A stretch of 64,000 nt of DNA from Burkholderiales bacterium (GTDB lineage Bacteria > Pseudomonadota > Gammaproteobacteria > Burkholderiales > Burkholderiaceae_C). Positions 6,262 through 15,868 of this stretch are shown in pieces. A program made the translations under genes and the position numbers. The notes below the pieces were generated by a model. It was not told the DNA's origin, did not search any database, and saw nothing but the letters and a program-made list of their open reading frames with translations. How positions within the stretch are numbered: the stretch's first letter is position 1; every line of letters begins with the position of its first letter. The stretch is from assembly GCA_003963075.1 (NCBI GenBank), contig RXJV01000012.1, positions 41,126 to 105,125 on the forward strand, read 5' to 3'.

Positions 6262-8105
6262 GGCGCGGGGTCGGCGGGCGGCTTGTCCCAGCCGGCGCGC
6301 TGCGCCTTGCGGTGATGCTCCTCGGCCGCGCGCTCCGCGGCGATGAGCTGGTCGAACTGCTGCAGGCCGAGCTTGGCGGCGGCGATCAGCGCGCTCTCGT
6401 CGCGCCGCAGCGGCACCATCTGTTCCATCAGCTCCAGGTTGTGGCGCTTGAAGCGCAGGGCCTGGCGGCGCGCCGCATGGGGCTCCATGCCGGTCAGCTC
6501 CAGCACGCTGCGCGCACTCAGCAGGGCCGACTCGAAGGTCTCGCGCTCCACATGCGTGATGCCCAGCTCCCGCAGCCGGTAGTAGTGCTGCACATTGCGC
6601 GCCCGCGCCACGATGGCGAGCTGCGGGAAGTGCTCGCGCGCCAGCTCGGCCAGCTCCAGGCTTTGGGCCATGTCGTCGATGGCAATGACCAGTACCCGCG
6701 CGGTGGCGGCGCCGGCGCTCTTGAGCAGGTCCAGCCGGGTGGCGTCGCCGTAGTACACCGTCCAGCCGAAGCGGCGCAGGCTCTCGATGGCCTCGGCGTC
6801 CTGGTCGAGCACGGTGGCCTGCAGGCCGTTGGCGCGCAGCAGCCGGCCAACGACCTGGCCATAGCGGCCGCTGCCGGCAATGATGATGGGTGCCGGCGGC
6901 GGCGGTACCTCGTTGCGTTTCTTGGTGGCGCCAATGCGCGCGAGCTTGCGCGACATCAGCCGGTCGCCGCCGTTGAGCAGCAACGGTGTCAGCGCCAGCG
7001 ACAGCGCCACCGCCGCCACCAGGGCCGAGTTCTGCGCCGCGTTGATCATGCCCTCGCCCTGTGCAAGCTGGAACACGACGAAGCCGAACTCGCCGCCCTG
7101 GGCCAGCAGGATGACGAAGGCCGGCCGCTCGACCAGCGGGATCTTCATCCAGGTGGCCATGGCCACCAGCACCGGGATCTTGCACAGCAGCAGCGCGGCC
7201 AGCAGGGTCAGCACGAAGCCCGGCTGCGCGGCGACGGCATGCAGGTCCAGCCCCATGCCGACCGCGATGAAGAACAGGCCGAGCAGCAGGCCCTTGAAGG
7301 GCTCCAGGTCGGTCTCCAGCTCGCGGCGGTATTCGCTTTCGGCCAGCAGCACGCCGGCCAGGAAGGCGCCCAGCGCCATCGACAGGCCCACCGCCTGCAT
7401 CAGCGCGGCGGTGCCCAGCACCAGCAGCAGGGCCGCGGCGGTGAAGATCTCGGGCGTCTTGCTGCGGGCGATCCAGCGCAGCGCCGGGCGCAGCAGCAGC
7501 CGGCCGCCGAAGATGATGGTGACGATGGCGCCCACCGCCTTGGCCGCCGCCAGCCAGGTGCGGCCGTCGTTGTCGCCATGCCCGCCGCTGAGTGCCAGCA
7601 CCGGCACCAGGGCCAGCACCGGGATGGCGGCGATGTCCTGCAGCAGCGCGACCGACAGGATGCTCTCGCCGGCCGTGGTGCGGCCAAGGTTGCGCTCGGC
7701 CAGCACCGCCAGCGCGACCGCCGTGGACGACATCGCCAGCCCGAGGCTGACGACCAGCGACAAACGCCACGGGTGGCCGGTGGCGATGCCCAGGGCCGTC
7801 AACACCGCCGTGCAACCCAGCAGCTGCACGCTGCCCCAGCCGAAGATCGGCCGGCGCATCGCCCACAGCCGCTTGGGCTCCAGCTCCAGGCCGACGAGGA
7901 AGAGCATCAGCACCACGCCGAGCTCGGCCACCTCGGGGATGGCGGTGGACTCCGGGATCAGCCCCAGCACCTCGGGGCCGATCAGCAGGCCGGCGACGAG
8001 GTAGCCGAGGATGGCGCCGAGCCGCAGGTAGCGGGCCAGCGGCACCGCCAGCACCGCCGCCGCGAGGAAGACCAGGGGCAGTTGCAGCCAGCTGCCGTGG
8101 CTCAT
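6258..8105 (-). CDS. kefC: KefB/KefC-type glutathione-regulated potassium efflux antiporter
   Basis: A 615-aa inner-membrane K+/H+ antiporter of the CPA2 family. About twelve transmembrane segments fill residues 1-385, including LLQDIAAIPVLAL and the EPFKGLLLGLFFIAVGMGLD stretch typical of Kef proteins. A cytosolic TrkA-N/RCK domain follows, with the Rossmann motif IAGSGRYGQVVGRLL and YGDATRLDLL. ATG 8105 (MSHGSWLQLPLVF) overlaps the kefF-like stop as ATGA. In E. coli, Kef opens in response to glutathione adducts and acidifies the cell to protect against electrophiles. The C-terminal residues overlap the Sir2 start by 4 nt, joining it to an unusual downstream gene set. Confidence 0.9.
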   Translation of the reverse strand: MSHGSWLQLPLVFLAAAVLAVPLARYLRLGAILGYLVAGLLIGPEVLGLIPESTAIPEVAELGVVLMLFLVGLELEPKRLWAMRRPIFGWGSVQLLGCTAVLTALGIATGHPWRLSLVVSLGLAMSSTAVALAVLAERNLGRTTAGESILSVALLQDIAAIPVLALVPVLALSGGHGDNDGRTWLAAAKAVGAIVTIIFGGRLLLRPALRWIARSKTPEIFTAAALLLVLGTAALMQAVGLSMALGAFLAGVLLAESEYRRELETDLEPFKGLLLGLFFIAVGMGLDLHAVAAQPGFVLTLLAALLLCKIPVLVAMATWMKIPLVERPAFVILLAQGGEFGFVVFQLAQGEGMINAAQNSALVAAVALSLALTPLLLNGGDRLMSRKLARIGATKKRNEVPPPPAPIIIAGSGRYGQVVGRLLRANGLQATVLDQDAEAIESLRRFGWTVYYGDATRLDLLKSAGAATARVLVIAIDDMAQSLELAELAREHFPQLAIVARARNVQHYYRLRELGITHVERETFESALLSARSVLELTGMEPHAARRQALRFKRHNLELMEQMVPLRRDESALIAAAKLGLQQFDQLIAAERAAEEHHRKAQRAGWDKPPADPAP

Positions 8106-8758
8106 GACGAGGCCCCCGCTTCGAATTCGGTGAAGAGCGGCGGCCGCTCGTCCAGGCCCACGGCCTCCTCGTCGCCCACTTCGGGCGCGGCGAGGGACTC
8201 GCACCAGTCGGGGTAGTGGGCCAGGCGCTTGGCGAACAGCTCGGCATGGGCCTGCACCTCGGCATCGGTCACGCGGTGGGCGCCGTGCAGGATCTGCGGC
8301 GGCAGGTAGTGCATGCCGCAGGTCTTGGCGGACTGCTGGTAGGGCAGCAGGAACTCAGCGATGTCGTGGTGGTTGTGGCCGCCGGGCGCGTAGGCCTGGG
8401 CCGTGCCGCCGGTGGAGGCCACCAGCCAGAAGTCCTTGCCATGCAGCGCCGTGCCGCCGGGGCCGTAGGCCCAGCCCAGGCGCAGCACCTCGTCGAACCA
8501 GAGCTTCTGCAGGGCCGGCATGCTGTACCAGTAGATCGGGTGCAGCAGCACGACCAGCTTGGCCGCCGCCAGCGCACGCTGTTCGGCCTCGACATGGATG
8601 TGGAAGTCCGGGTAGAGGCGGTAGAGGTCGCGCAGCTCGACGCGGTCCGCCGCGGGGCTCGTGCGCAGCGTGGTGAGCAGGCTGCGGGTCACGTGCGAGC
8701 GGGCGAGGTCCGGGTGGGCGGCGAGGACGAGGATGTCGCGGACGGTACGTTCAGGCAT
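8102..8758 (-). CDS. kefF: NAD(P)H oxidoreductase, KefF-like ancillary protein
   Basis: A 218-aa flavodoxin-like quinone reductase of the YwrO/KefF/KefG family. Motifs: LVLAAHPDLARSHV near the N-terminus (FMN phosphate site), HPIYWYSMPALQKLWFDEVL, and the TGGTAQAYAPGGHNHHDIAEFLLPYQ region. It is longer than E. coli KefF (176 aa) by a C-terminal acidic extension (EVGDEEAVGLDERPPLFTEF). It overlaps kefC by 4 nt (ATGA), so it is almost certainly the soluble partner that binds and activates the antiporter. It is the first gene of the minus-strand run and shares a 51-nt gap with the divergent MaoC-like gene. Confidence 0.87.
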   Translation of the reverse strand: MPERTVRDILVLAAHPDLARSHVTRSLLTTLRTSPAADRVELRDLYRLYPDFHIHVEAEQRALAAAKLVVLLHPIYWYSMPALQKLWFDEVLRLGWAYGPGGTALHGKDFWLVASTGGTAQAYAPGGHNHHDIAEFLLPYQQSAKTCGMHYLPPQILHGAHRVTDAEVQAHAELFAKRLAHYPDWCESLAAPEVGDEEAVGLDERPPLFTEFEAGASS

Positions 8759-8809
8759 GGGCGGCTAGGGTAGCGTGCCTGGGCGTCAATTCACTCCTCG
8801 TCAGCCCCG

Positions 8810-9265
8810 ATGCGCTATTTCGATACCCTTGCCGACCTCGAACGCCTGATCGGCCAGCCCCTGGGCCACAGCGACTGGATCACCGTCGACCAGGCCCGCG
8901 TGAACGCCTTTGCCGAGGCGACCGAAGACCGCCAGTGGATCCATGTCGACCCCGAGCGGGCGAAGGCCGGCCCGTTCGGCGGTCCTATCGCCCACGGCTT
9001 CCTGACCTTGTCGCTGATCCCTTACTTCTTCGAGACCGGCTTTGCGGTGCGCGAGACCCGCATGGTCGTGAACTACGGGCTCAACAAGGTGCGCTTCACG
9101 GCGCCGGTGCCGGTGGGCAGCCGGCTGCGCGCGGCCTTCAAGCTGCTGGCGCTGGACGATGTGGCCGGCGGCGCCAGGCAGCTGACGGTGGAGGTGGCCA
9201 TCGAGGCCGAGGGCGCCGCCAAGCCGGTCTGCGTGGCGGAGAGCCTGGCGCGGCATTACCGCTGA
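8810..9265 (+). CDS. MaoC-like (R)-specific enoyl-CoA hydratase
   Basis: A 151-aa single hot-dog-fold protein of the MaoC/NodN-like family. The hydratase motif is visible as FAEATEDRQWIHVDPERA, with the Asp and His of the catalytic pair, followed by GGPIAHGFLTLSLIP. Such enzymes hydrate enoyl-CoA, often feeding polyhydroxyalkanoate or fatty-acid metabolism; the substrate is not evident here. It is a single gene, divergent from kefF and convergent with scpA (9-nt gap). Confidence 0.88.
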   Translation: MRYFDTLADLERLIGQPLGHSDWITVDQARVNAFAEATEDRQWIHVDPERAKAGPFGGPIAHGFLTLSLIPYFFETGFAVRETRMVVNYGLNKVRFTAPVPVGSRLRAAFKLLALDDVAGGARQLTVEVAIEAEGAAKPVCVAESLARHYR

Positions 9266-9274
9266 GGCCTTGCT

Positions 9275-10117
9275 TCAGGCCGCGCTGTAGGCCAGCCGCA
9301 CGTAGATCGGCGCAAACGCCTCGGCCTGGGTGATCTCCAGCAGCCGCTCGCGGGCCAGTTCGAGCATCGCGATGAAGGTGACGACCAGCACGGCCTGGCC
9401 GCGGCTCACGTCGAACAGGTCCTCGAACTCGACGAAGCGCTGGCCCTGCAGCCGGCGCAGCACCAGGCTCATGTGCTCACGCACCGACAGCTGCTCGCGA
9501 CTGATCTTGTGGTGCTGGTTGAGCTTGGCGCGCTTGAGGATGTCCAGCCAGGCCTCTCGCAGGTCGTTGGCATTGACGTCGGGAAAGGTGGGGGTGAGCG
9601 ACTGCTCGATGTGCACCTGGGCGCGCAGGAAGTCTCGGCCCAGCACGGGCAGCCGGTCCAGCCGCGCGGCGGCCAGCTTCATCTGCTCGTACTCCAGCAG
9701 CCGGCGCACCAGCTCGGCGCGAGGGTCCTCGGGCTCCTTGCCGTCGTCGGTCTTCTTCGGCGGCAGCAGCATGCGCGACTTGATCTCGATCAGCATCGCC
9801 GCCATCAGCAGGTACTCGCTGGCCAGCTCCAGGTTGTGCTGGCGGATCTGGTCGACGTAGCTCAGGTACTGGCGCGTGACGTCGGCCAGCGGGATGTCGA
9901 GGATGTTGAAGTTCTGCTTGCGGATCAGGTAGAGCAGCAGGTCCAGCGGGCCCTGGAAGGCCTCCAGGAAGACCTCCAGCGCATCCGGCGGGATGTAGAG
10001 GTCCAGCGGCAGCTGGAACAGCGGCTCACCGTACAGGCGAGCGACGGCCACCGTGTCGACCGCTTCGGGCAGATCCGATTCGACGGGGCTGGCGTCGTCA
10101 GCCAGGGCCGGCGTCAC
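9275..10117 (-). CDS. scpA: Segregation and condensation protein A
   Basis: ScpA is the kleisin of the SMC-ScpAB condensin. The 280-aa product begins at GTG 10117, 3 nt after the DUF3460 gene. The N-terminal SMC-binding helices are clear (EVFLEAFQGPLDLLLYLIRKQ), followed by the linker NILDIPLADVTRQYLSYVDQI and the MAAMLIEIKSRMLLP segment. The C-terminal winged helix holds VVTFIAMLELARERLLEITQ. The first 25 residues are acidic and probably flexible. ScpB is not in the window, as is common in this order. Confidence 0.93.
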   Translation of the reverse strand: MTPALADDASPVESDLPEAVDTVAVARLYGEPLFQLPLDLYIPPDALEVFLEAFQGPLDLLLYLIRKQNFNILDIPLADVTRQYLSYVDQIRQHNLELASEYLLMAAMLIEIKSRMLLPPKKTDDGKEPEDPRAELVRRLLEYEQMKLAAARLDRLPVLGRDFLRAQVHIEQSLTPTFPDVNANDLREAWLDILKRAKLNQHHKISREQLSVREHMSLVLRRLQGQRFVEFEDLFDVSRGQAVLVVTFIAMLELARERLLEITQAEAFAPIYVRLAYSAA

Positions 10118-10120
10118 GGC

Positions 10121-10324
10121 TTACTTGTTCTCGGTCTGATAGACGTAGGGCTTCTGCGCGACGCGGGCCTGGTCGAAGCCGGCCTGGGCCTGGCGGTCCT
10201 GGGCCTTGTCCCACAGCAGGGCGCGGCCGGCGCGTTGCTCGGCCTCCAGCGTGGGGCGCTGGGCCTTGAGCTGCTCGATGAATTGGGTGACGTCGGACTT
10301 GTAGGGCTTCCAGAACAGCGGCAT
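10121..10324 (-). CDS. DUF3460 family small protein
   Basis: A 67-aa basic protein. I start it at ATG 10324 (MPLFWKPYKSDVTQFIEQLK), the normal N-terminus of DUF3460, not five codons upstream. The remainder (EAEQRAGRALLWDKAQD and QKPYVYQTENK) matches the family pattern. Function unknown. In Burkholderiales it is typically placed directly before scpA, as here with a 3-nt gap, so the two are probably co-translated. Confidence 0.87.
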   Translation of the reverse strand: MPLFWKPYKSDVTQFIEQLKAQRPTLEAEQRAGRALLWDKAQDRQAQAGFDQARVAQKPYVYQTENK

Positions 10325-10342
10325 GACTTCGGGCCTCAAACA

Positions 10343-11995
10343 CTAGGGCGCGGATTTTAAGTCGGCCAGCCCGGGCACGATGCCGGCCTCGCCCAGTTCG
10401 GCCGCGAGGCCGGCCCGCTCCAGCAGGCTCAGCGGCTGGGCGTTGACATGGGCCAGCACCAGGGCCACGCCGCGCCGCGCCAGCGCCCGGTGCAGGTCGC
10501 GCATCGCCTCGACGCCCGAGGTGTCCAGCATGATCAGGCGGTGCATCTCGAACACGACGGCCCGGGTGCCGGCGGGCAGCTGCTCGGGCAGCGGCTCGAG
10601 CTTGCCGACGGCGCCGAAGAACAGGCCGCCGTACAGCTCGTAGGCCACCACGCCGTCCGGCAAGGGCTGGTCGTCCACGCGCTGCAGCGTGAACAGCTGG
10701 CTCATGCGGTAGACGAAGAACAGGCAGGCCGCCACCAGGCCAACCTCCACGGCCACCGTGAGGTCGGCCACCACGGTGAGGGTGAAGGTGCCCAGCAGCA
10801 GGGTGCGGTAGGTCAGGTTGAAGCGGCGCAGCCGCGCGAACTCGTGCCAGTCGCCCATGTTCCAGGCCACGACGAGCAGGATGCCGGCCAAGGCGGCCAG
10901 CGGCACATGCACCGCCAGCGGCGCCGCCAGCAGCAGCACCAGCAGCAGCGCGGCGGCATGCACCATGCCGGCCACCGGGCTGGTGGCGCCGGCGCGGATG
11001 TTGGTGACGGTGCGGGCGATGGTGCCGGTGGCCGGCAGGCCGCCGAACAGCGGCGCAGCCAGGTTGGCGATGCCCTGGGCCATCAGCTCCTGGTTGGGGT
11101 CGTGGCGGGGCAGGTCAGGCGTGAGCTTGTCGGCCACGCGGGCGCACAGCAGCGATTCGATGGCGCCCAGCAGCGCCAGCGTCAGCGTCGGGATCACCAG
11201 CTGGCGCATGCCGGCCCAGTGCATGTCGGGCCAGGCGAGCGGCGGCAGGGCCCGCGGGATGCCGCCGAAGCGGCTGCCGATGGTCTCCAGCGGCAGGGCC
11301 AGCCCCGCGGTGGCAAGTGTGGCGCCGGCCAGAGCGATGACGGTGCCGGGCAGCAGCGCCATCGCCCGGCGCCAGCCGGTGAGCGGTAAGTCGGCCGCGA
11401 TGTTCTTGGGCCAGAGCAGCACCACGGCCATGCAGGCGAGGGCCATCGCGGGTGCGGCCGGGTTCAGCGTGGCGGCGTGGTCGGCAATGGCCCCGATCTG
11501 GCCGAAGAAGTCGGCCGGCATCTGGGCGATCCGCAACCCGAGCAGGTCCTTCAGCTGGGCCAGCGCGATCAGCACCGCGATGCCGTTGGTGAAGCCGGTG
11601 ACGATGGCGACCGGGATGTAGCGCACCAGGCCGCCGAGCTTGAGGGCGCCCATCGCGAACAGCAGCACGCCGGCGCCCATCGTCGCGATCAGCAGGTTGG
11701 CCAGTCCATGGCGCTGCAGGATGCCGTAGACCACGACGATGAAGGCGCCCGCCGGCCCGCCGATCTGCACGCTGGAGCCCCCGAGCAGCGAGATCAGGAA
11801 GCCGGCGACGATGGCCGTGGCCAGGCCCTGCTCGGGCCGCAGGCCCGAGGCGATGGCGAAGGCCAGCGCCAGCGGCAGCGCGACGATGCCGACCGTCAGG
11901 CCGGCGCCCAGGTCGGCGAACAGCTGCTCGCGGCGGTAGCCCCTCAGCAGCGCGAGGCTGCGGGGGCGGAAGGGGTGAAGCTGAGGCAGGGGCAT
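10343..11995 (-). CDS. SulP family anion transporter with STAS domain
   Basis: A 550-aa inner-membrane transporter of the SLC26/SulP family, carrying sulfate, bicarbonate or other anions with H+ or Na+. The signature GIVALPLALAFAIASGL lies near residue 36, and GGSSVQIGGPAGAFIVVVYG gives the substrate-site loop. Some 12-14 transmembrane helices follow, then a C-terminal STAS domain (about 435-545) with LDTSGVEAM. SulP genes near carbon-concentrating functions are often bicarbonate carriers, but dabAB is 46 kb away, so no substrate is assigned. It stands alone between metG and the DUF3460-scpA pair. Confidence 0.87.
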   Translation of the reverse strand: MPLPQLHPFRPRSLALLRGYRREQLFADLGAGLTVGIVALPLALAFAIASGLRPEQGLATAIVAGFLISLLGGSSVQIGGPAGAFIVVVYGILQRHGLANLLIATMGAGVLLFAMGALKLGGLVRYIPVAIVTGFTNGIAVLIALAQLKDLLGLRIAQMPADFFGQIGAIADHAATLNPAAPAMALACMAVVLLWPKNIAADLPLTGWRRAMALLPGTVIALAGATLATAGLALPLETIGSRFGGIPRALPPLAWPDMHWAGMRQLVIPTLTLALLGAIESLLCARVADKLTPDLPRHDPNQELMAQGIANLAAPLFGGLPATGTIARTVTNIRAGATSPVAGMVHAAALLLVLLLAAPLAVHVPLAALAGILLVVAWNMGDWHEFARLRRFNLTYRTLLLGTFTLTVVADLTVAVEVGLVAACLFFVYRMSQLFTLQRVDDQPLPDGVVAYELYGGLFFGAVGKLEPLPEQLPAGTRAVVFEMHRLIMLDTSGVEAMRDLHRALARRGVALVLAHVNAQPLSLLERAGLAAELGEAGIVPGLADLKSAP

Positions 11996-12126
11996 GGGCT
12001 CTCCGGGCGGTGGCGTGACGCGGGGAACGTCCTGCCCGGAGGGCCGCAGTGGTAGCGCTCGGCGATGAAGCGGCGCCGGCGCGAAGGACCGAGGTGGGTC
12101 GTCATCGCTGCCCCGGCCCCGTCACT

Positions 12127-14172
12127 TCAGCGCACCCGCATGCCCGGTTGGGCGCCGGGGAAGGGCTCGAGCACAAAGATGCCCGGGTGAGCCTTTTCAT
12201 CAGCGTGGCTGGCCGCCAGCACCATGCCCTCGCTGAGGCCGAACTTCATCTTGCGCGGCGCGAGATTGGCAACCATGACGGTCAGCTTGCCTTCGAGGTC
12301 TTCGGGCTGGTAGGCGCTCTTGATGCCGCTGAAGACGTTGCGCGTGCGGCCTTCGCCCACGTCCAGCGTCAGGCGCAGCAGCTTGTCCGAACCTTCGACG
12401 TGCTCGGCCTTGACGATCTTGGCGATGCGCAGGTCGACCTTGGCAAAGTCATCGATCTTGATTTCGTCGGCAATGTCTTCGCCACCCGGGATCACCTTGG
12501 GCGCGGGTGGCGCTTCGAACAGCTGCTCGACCTTGGCCAGGTCCACGCGCTGCATCAGGTGCTGGTAGGCGCCGATCTGGTGGCCGCCGAGCGCGCGGGC
12601 GCTATCGCTCCACTGCAGCGGCTCGACCTTCAGGAAGGCTTCGACCTGCTGGGCCAGCGCCGGCAGCACCGGCTTCAAGTAGATCGTCAGCAGCCGGAAG
12701 GCCTCGATGCAGACGCTGCAGACATCGTGCAGGGCCGCGTCCATGCCCTCCTGCTTGGCGAGTTCCCAGGGCTTGTGCTGGTCGACAAACTCGTTGACCT
12801 TGTCGGCCAGGGCCATGATCTCGCGCAGTGCCTTGCCGAACTCGCGGGTCTCGTAGAGCTCGGCGATGGTGCTGCTCTGCGCGCGCAGCGCATCCAGCAG
12901 CGCGCGACCTTCCACGCCGAGGTCGGCGCTCAGGCGGCCGTCGAAGCGCTTGGCCAGGAAGCCGGCGGCGCGCGACGCGATGTTGATGAACTTGCCGACC
13001 AGGTCGCTGTTGACGCGGGCGACGAAGTCCTCGGGGTTGAAGTCGATGTCCTCGACGCGGTTGTTCAGCTTGGCGGCGATGTAGTAGCGCAACCATTCGG
13101 CGTTCAGGCCCAGGCTCAGGTACTTCAGCGGGTCCAGCCCGGTGCCGCGGCTCTTGCTCATCTTCTCGCCGCCGTTGACGGTCATGAAGCCGTGCACGAA
13201 GACGTGGTTGGGTGTCTTGCGGCCGCTGAAGTGCAGCATGGCCGGCCAGAACAGCGTGTGGAAGTAGGTGATGTCCTTGCCGATGAAGTGGATCTGCTCG
13301 GTGGACGGGTCGTTCACGAAGGCGTCGAAGTCCTTGCCGATCTTGCCGAAGTAGTTCTTCAGCGAGGCCAGGTAGCCGATGGGCGCGTCCAGCCAGACGT
13401 AGAAGTACTTGCCCGGCGCGTCCGGGATCTCGATGCCGAAGTAGGGCGCGTCGCGGCTGATGTCCCAGTCGCTCAGGCGGTTGTTGCCGTCTTCATCGGG
13501 CTCGAACCATTCGCGGATCTTGTTCAGCACCTCGGGCTGCAGGCGGCCGGGCGTCTGGGTCCAGTCGGTCAGGAAGCTCACGCAGCGCGGGTCGCTGAGC
13601 TTGAAGAAGTAGTGCTCGCTGGTCTTGAGCACCGGCGTCGCGCCGGACAGCACCGAGTAGGGGTTCTTCAGCTCGGTGGGCGCGTAGACCGCGCCGCAGA
13701 CCTCGCAGGAGTCGCCGTACTGGTCCTTGGCGCCGCACTTGGGGCATTCGCCCTTGATGAAGCGGTCCGGCAGGAACATCGACTTGTCGGGGTCGAAGAA
13801 CTGCTCGATGGTCTTGGTCGAGATCAGCTCGTTGTGGCGCAGCGCGAGGTAGACGGCCTTGGAGAGTTCGTGGTTCTCGGGGCCGTCGGTGGAGTGCCAG
13901 TTGTCGAAGCTGATGTGAAAGCCGTCGAGGTACTGCTTGCGGCCGGCGGCGATGCCGGCGACGAAGTCCTGCGGTGTCTTGCCGGCCTTCTCGGCCGCGA
14001 TCATGATCGGCGCGCCGTGGGCGTCGTCCGCGCAGACAAAGTGCACCTGCGAGCCCGCCATGCGCTGGTAGCGAACCCAGATGTCGGCCTGGGTGTACTC
14101 CATGATGTGGCCGATGTGGAAACCGGCGTTCGCATAGGGCAGGGCGGTGGTGACGAAAAGCTGGCGGGTCAT
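12127..14172 (-). CDS. metG: Methionyl-tRNA synthetase
   Basis: Class I aminoacyl-tRNA synthetase charging tRNA-Met, 681 aa. HIGH motif in [17 protein letters not shown], zinc knuckle CPKC...CEVC at about 145-161, KMSKS in [12 protein letters not shown], a helical anticodon-binding domain, and a C-terminal EMAP/Trbp111-type tRNA-binding domain ([20 protein letters not shown]), which makes it a dimeric long form. The start ATG gives [16 protein letters not shown]. No unusual features. Confidence 0.97.
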   Translation of the reverse strand: MTRQLFVTTALPYANAGFHIGHIMEYTQADIWVRYQRMAGSQVHFVCADDAHGAPIMIAAEKAGKTPQDFVAGIAAGRKQYLDGFHISFDNWHSTDGPENHELSKAVYLALRHNELISTKTIEQFFDPDKSMFLPDRFIKGECPKCGAKDQYGDSCEVCGAVYAPTELKNPYSVLSGATPVLKTSEHYFFKLSDPRCVSFLTDWTQTPGRLQPEVLNKIREWFEPDEDGNNRLSDWDISRDAPYFGIEIPDAPGKYFYVWLDAPIGYLASLKNYFGKIGKDFDAFVNDPSTEQIHFIGKDITYFHTLFWPAMLHFSGRKTPNHVFVHGFMTVNGGEKMSKSRGTGLDPLKYLSLGLNAEWLRYYIAAKLNNRVEDIDFNPEDFVARVNSDLVGKFINIASRAAGFLAKRFDGRLSADLGVEGRALLDALRAQSSTIAELYETREFGKALREIMALADKVNEFVDQHKPWELAKQEGMDAALHDVCSVCIEAFRLLTIYLKPVLPALAQQVEAFLKVEPLQWSDSARALGGHQIGAYQHLMQRVDLAKVEQLFEAPPAPKVIPGGEDIADEIKIDDFAKVDLRIAKIVKAEHVEGSDKLLRLTLDVGEGRTRNVFSGIKSAYQPEDLEGKLTVMVANLAPRKMKFGLSEGMVLAASHADEKAHPGIFVLEPFPGAQPGMRVR

Positions 14173-14204
14173 GGAGACGTCAGAACGGACGAAAGCGGCG
14201 GATT

Positions 14205-14387
14205 TTAGGTTTGCGGTTCGGTCGGGCCAGCCTCGTCGGTTGGCGGTTCCGCGTCGTCGGGAGTCGCTTCGGCACTGCCGTCATCGGCGGGCTTGCCGTT
14301 CAGCTTGCGCTGGCGCTTTTCCTCGGCCTTGCGTTTTTTCGCGAGCTCGCGCTGGCGCTTCTCGTAGCTGTAGTTGGGCGTTGCCAA
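14205..14387 (-). CDS. Small basic/acidic charged protein, TTG start
   Basis: A 60-aa cytoplasmic protein. I place the start at TTG 14387 because AGGAGA lies 8 nt upstream and the product then begins (M)[18 protein letters not shown], the usual start of this small family in Burkholderiales. The N-terminal half is a charged helix ([12 protein letters not shown]); the C-terminal half is acidic and Pro-rich and is probably disordered. The role is unknown. It is encoded 32 nt upstream of metG on the same strand, so it may be co-transcribed with it. Confidence 0.72.
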   Translation of the reverse strand: MATPNYSYEKRQRELAKKRKAEEKRQRKLNGKPADDGSAEATPDDAEPPTDEAGPTEPQT

Positions 14388-14994
14388 GGGCTGATCTCCT
14401 GGGGCGCCCGCAAGTCTGCGGGCGGTGCCCAATGTAACCCGCCCGTCCCGGCCAGATGAATCCACAGTTGGGAAGGAAAGCTACAGAACACCTCAAGGAA
14501 GGCGCCTAAGTCACTGATTCGTAAAGGTGCAGCAAGCTATCCACTGTCGCTGTGGAAAACTTTGTGGAGAACCCGGCTTGGTCGCCGCCAAGTCCTTGTT
14601 CAGTGCGGGCCCGCTTAGGTTGCTGAATTTTTGGGCAGTCCGGTCGTTTCTATATGAATCAACCACTTAGCGAGTTTCCGGGCGGCGTGGGCGGTGCGCA
14701 TCGCTTCAGGGTCCAAAGCCCTTGACCACCGACGCAGATGGGGATAAGTCAAGCCACCTCGGGCGGATGTCACGCGTCTGCAGGACAGCTTCGCAGGCCT
14801 TGTCCCCGTCGGCTGTGGACAAATCTGTGGGCCGGCTGACGACAGCCGGCCTAAGTCATTGATCTGCCACAACGCAGCCTGGCCTGCACGCTTTTGTGGC
14901 GGCTTCCGTCGGCGGCCCGTCGGGCAGTCCCCATGCCTTCGGGTCGGAGGGCGCGGCTAAACTCGCGGCCTTTTGAACGGGCGGCAGCGGCGCA
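14388..14994. other. Gene-free region with DnaA-box-like sites and repeats
   Basis: No convincing gene in 607 nt. Four sites differ by one base from the DnaA box TGTGGATAA, all in the same orientation: 14551-14559 (TGTGGAAAA), 14563-14571 (TGTGGAGAA), 14739-14747 (TGGGGATAA), 14814-14822 (TGTGGACAA). A hairpin GCCGGCTG/CAGCCGGC with a 4-nt loop spans 14831-14850. An imperfect direct repeat CCTAAGTCAYTGAT occurs at 14505 and 14850. Promoters for minC (right) and the small gene/metG (left) must also lie here. It is not flanked by dnaA, rpmH or gidA, so it is not an obvious chromosomal origin. Confidence 0.5.
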
Positions 14995-15840
14995 ATGGCG
15001 GACACGACAAGGGAAGGCAGCGGGCGCACCAAGGGTGCTTCGCGTGCCGGCGCTTTCGAATTGAAGTCGCGGCGCTTCAGCCTGCTGGGCCTGGTGCTGC
15101 ACAGCGCCGACATGGCCGAGATCAAGGACGCTTGGGCGCAGCGTGCAGGCTCGGGGGGCTTTGAACACGAGCCTGTCGTCATCGACCTGAGTCAGTTGCC
15201 GCGCGTGCCGGCCGCCGCGCTGGTCGACGGCCAGGCGCCGCTGGCGCTCGATTGCCCGGCGCCGGTTGATCTGCGCTCCATCGTCGCGCTGCTGCGCGCG
15301 AGCGAGCTCCAGCCGGTGGCGGTGGCCGGTGCGACCGCCGAGGAACTGGCCCTGGCGCGTGAACTGGGCCTGGCCGATGCTGCCGATGAGCCCCTGGCCG
15401 AGCGTGGGCCGCCGCCGGCCGCAGCCGCCGAGGTGGTGCGCGAGGTGGTGCGTGAGATCACGGTCGAGAAGATCGTCGAGAAGCCGGTTCCGGTGGCAAC
15501 GCCGGCGCCAACCCTGGTCATCGACAAGCCGCTGCGCTCGGGCCAGCAGGTCTATGCCAAGGGCGGCGACCTGGTCGTGCTGGCCGTTGTGAGCCACGGT
15601 GCCGAGGTCATTGCCGACGGCAGCATCCACATCTATGCGCCGCTGCGTGGCAAGGCGATCGCCGGCGCGCGCGGCGACACCACGGCACGCATCTACACGC
15701 AAAGCCTGGAGGCCGAGCTGCTGGCCATCGCGGGCATCTACCGCACCGCCGAGAACCCGCTGCCACCCGAGGTGGCGGGCCAGCCGGCGCAAGTGCTGTT
15801 GCAAGGCGAAAAGCTGCTGCTGCAGCCTCTGAACACCTGA
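14995..15840 (+). CDS. minC: Septum site-determining protein MinC
   Basis: MinC is the FtsZ polymerisation inhibitor recruited to the cell poles by MinD. The 281-aa product has the N-terminal MinC_N domain ([20 protein letters not shown] onward), a linker rich in VRE/VEK repeats (about 140-170), and a C-terminal beta-helix domain with [20 protein letters not shown] and [17 protein letters not shown]. It is the first gene of minCDE; minD begins 28 nt after the stop. Confidence 0.95.
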   Translation: MADTTREGSGRTKGASRAGAFELKSRRFSLLGLVLHSADMAEIKDAWAQRAGSGGFEHEPVVIDLSQLPRVPAAALVDGQAPLALDCPAPVDLRSIVALLRASELQPVAVAGATAEELALARELGLADAADEPLAERGPPPAAAAEVVREVVREITVEKIVEKPVPVATPAPTLVIDKPLRSGQQVYAKGGDLVVLAVVSHGAEVIADGSIHIYAPLRGKAIAGARGDTTARIYTQSLEAELLAIAGIYRTAENPLPPEVAGQPAQVLLQGEKLLLQPLNT

Positions 15841-15868
15841 TTTGATCGAAACGCAAGGAAGCATCCAG

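Noticed and set aside
14551..14822. A chromosomal replication origin
   Set aside because: DnaA-like boxes are imperfect and no dnaA, rpmH, gidA or AT-rich unwinding element is adjacent. It remains only a cluster.
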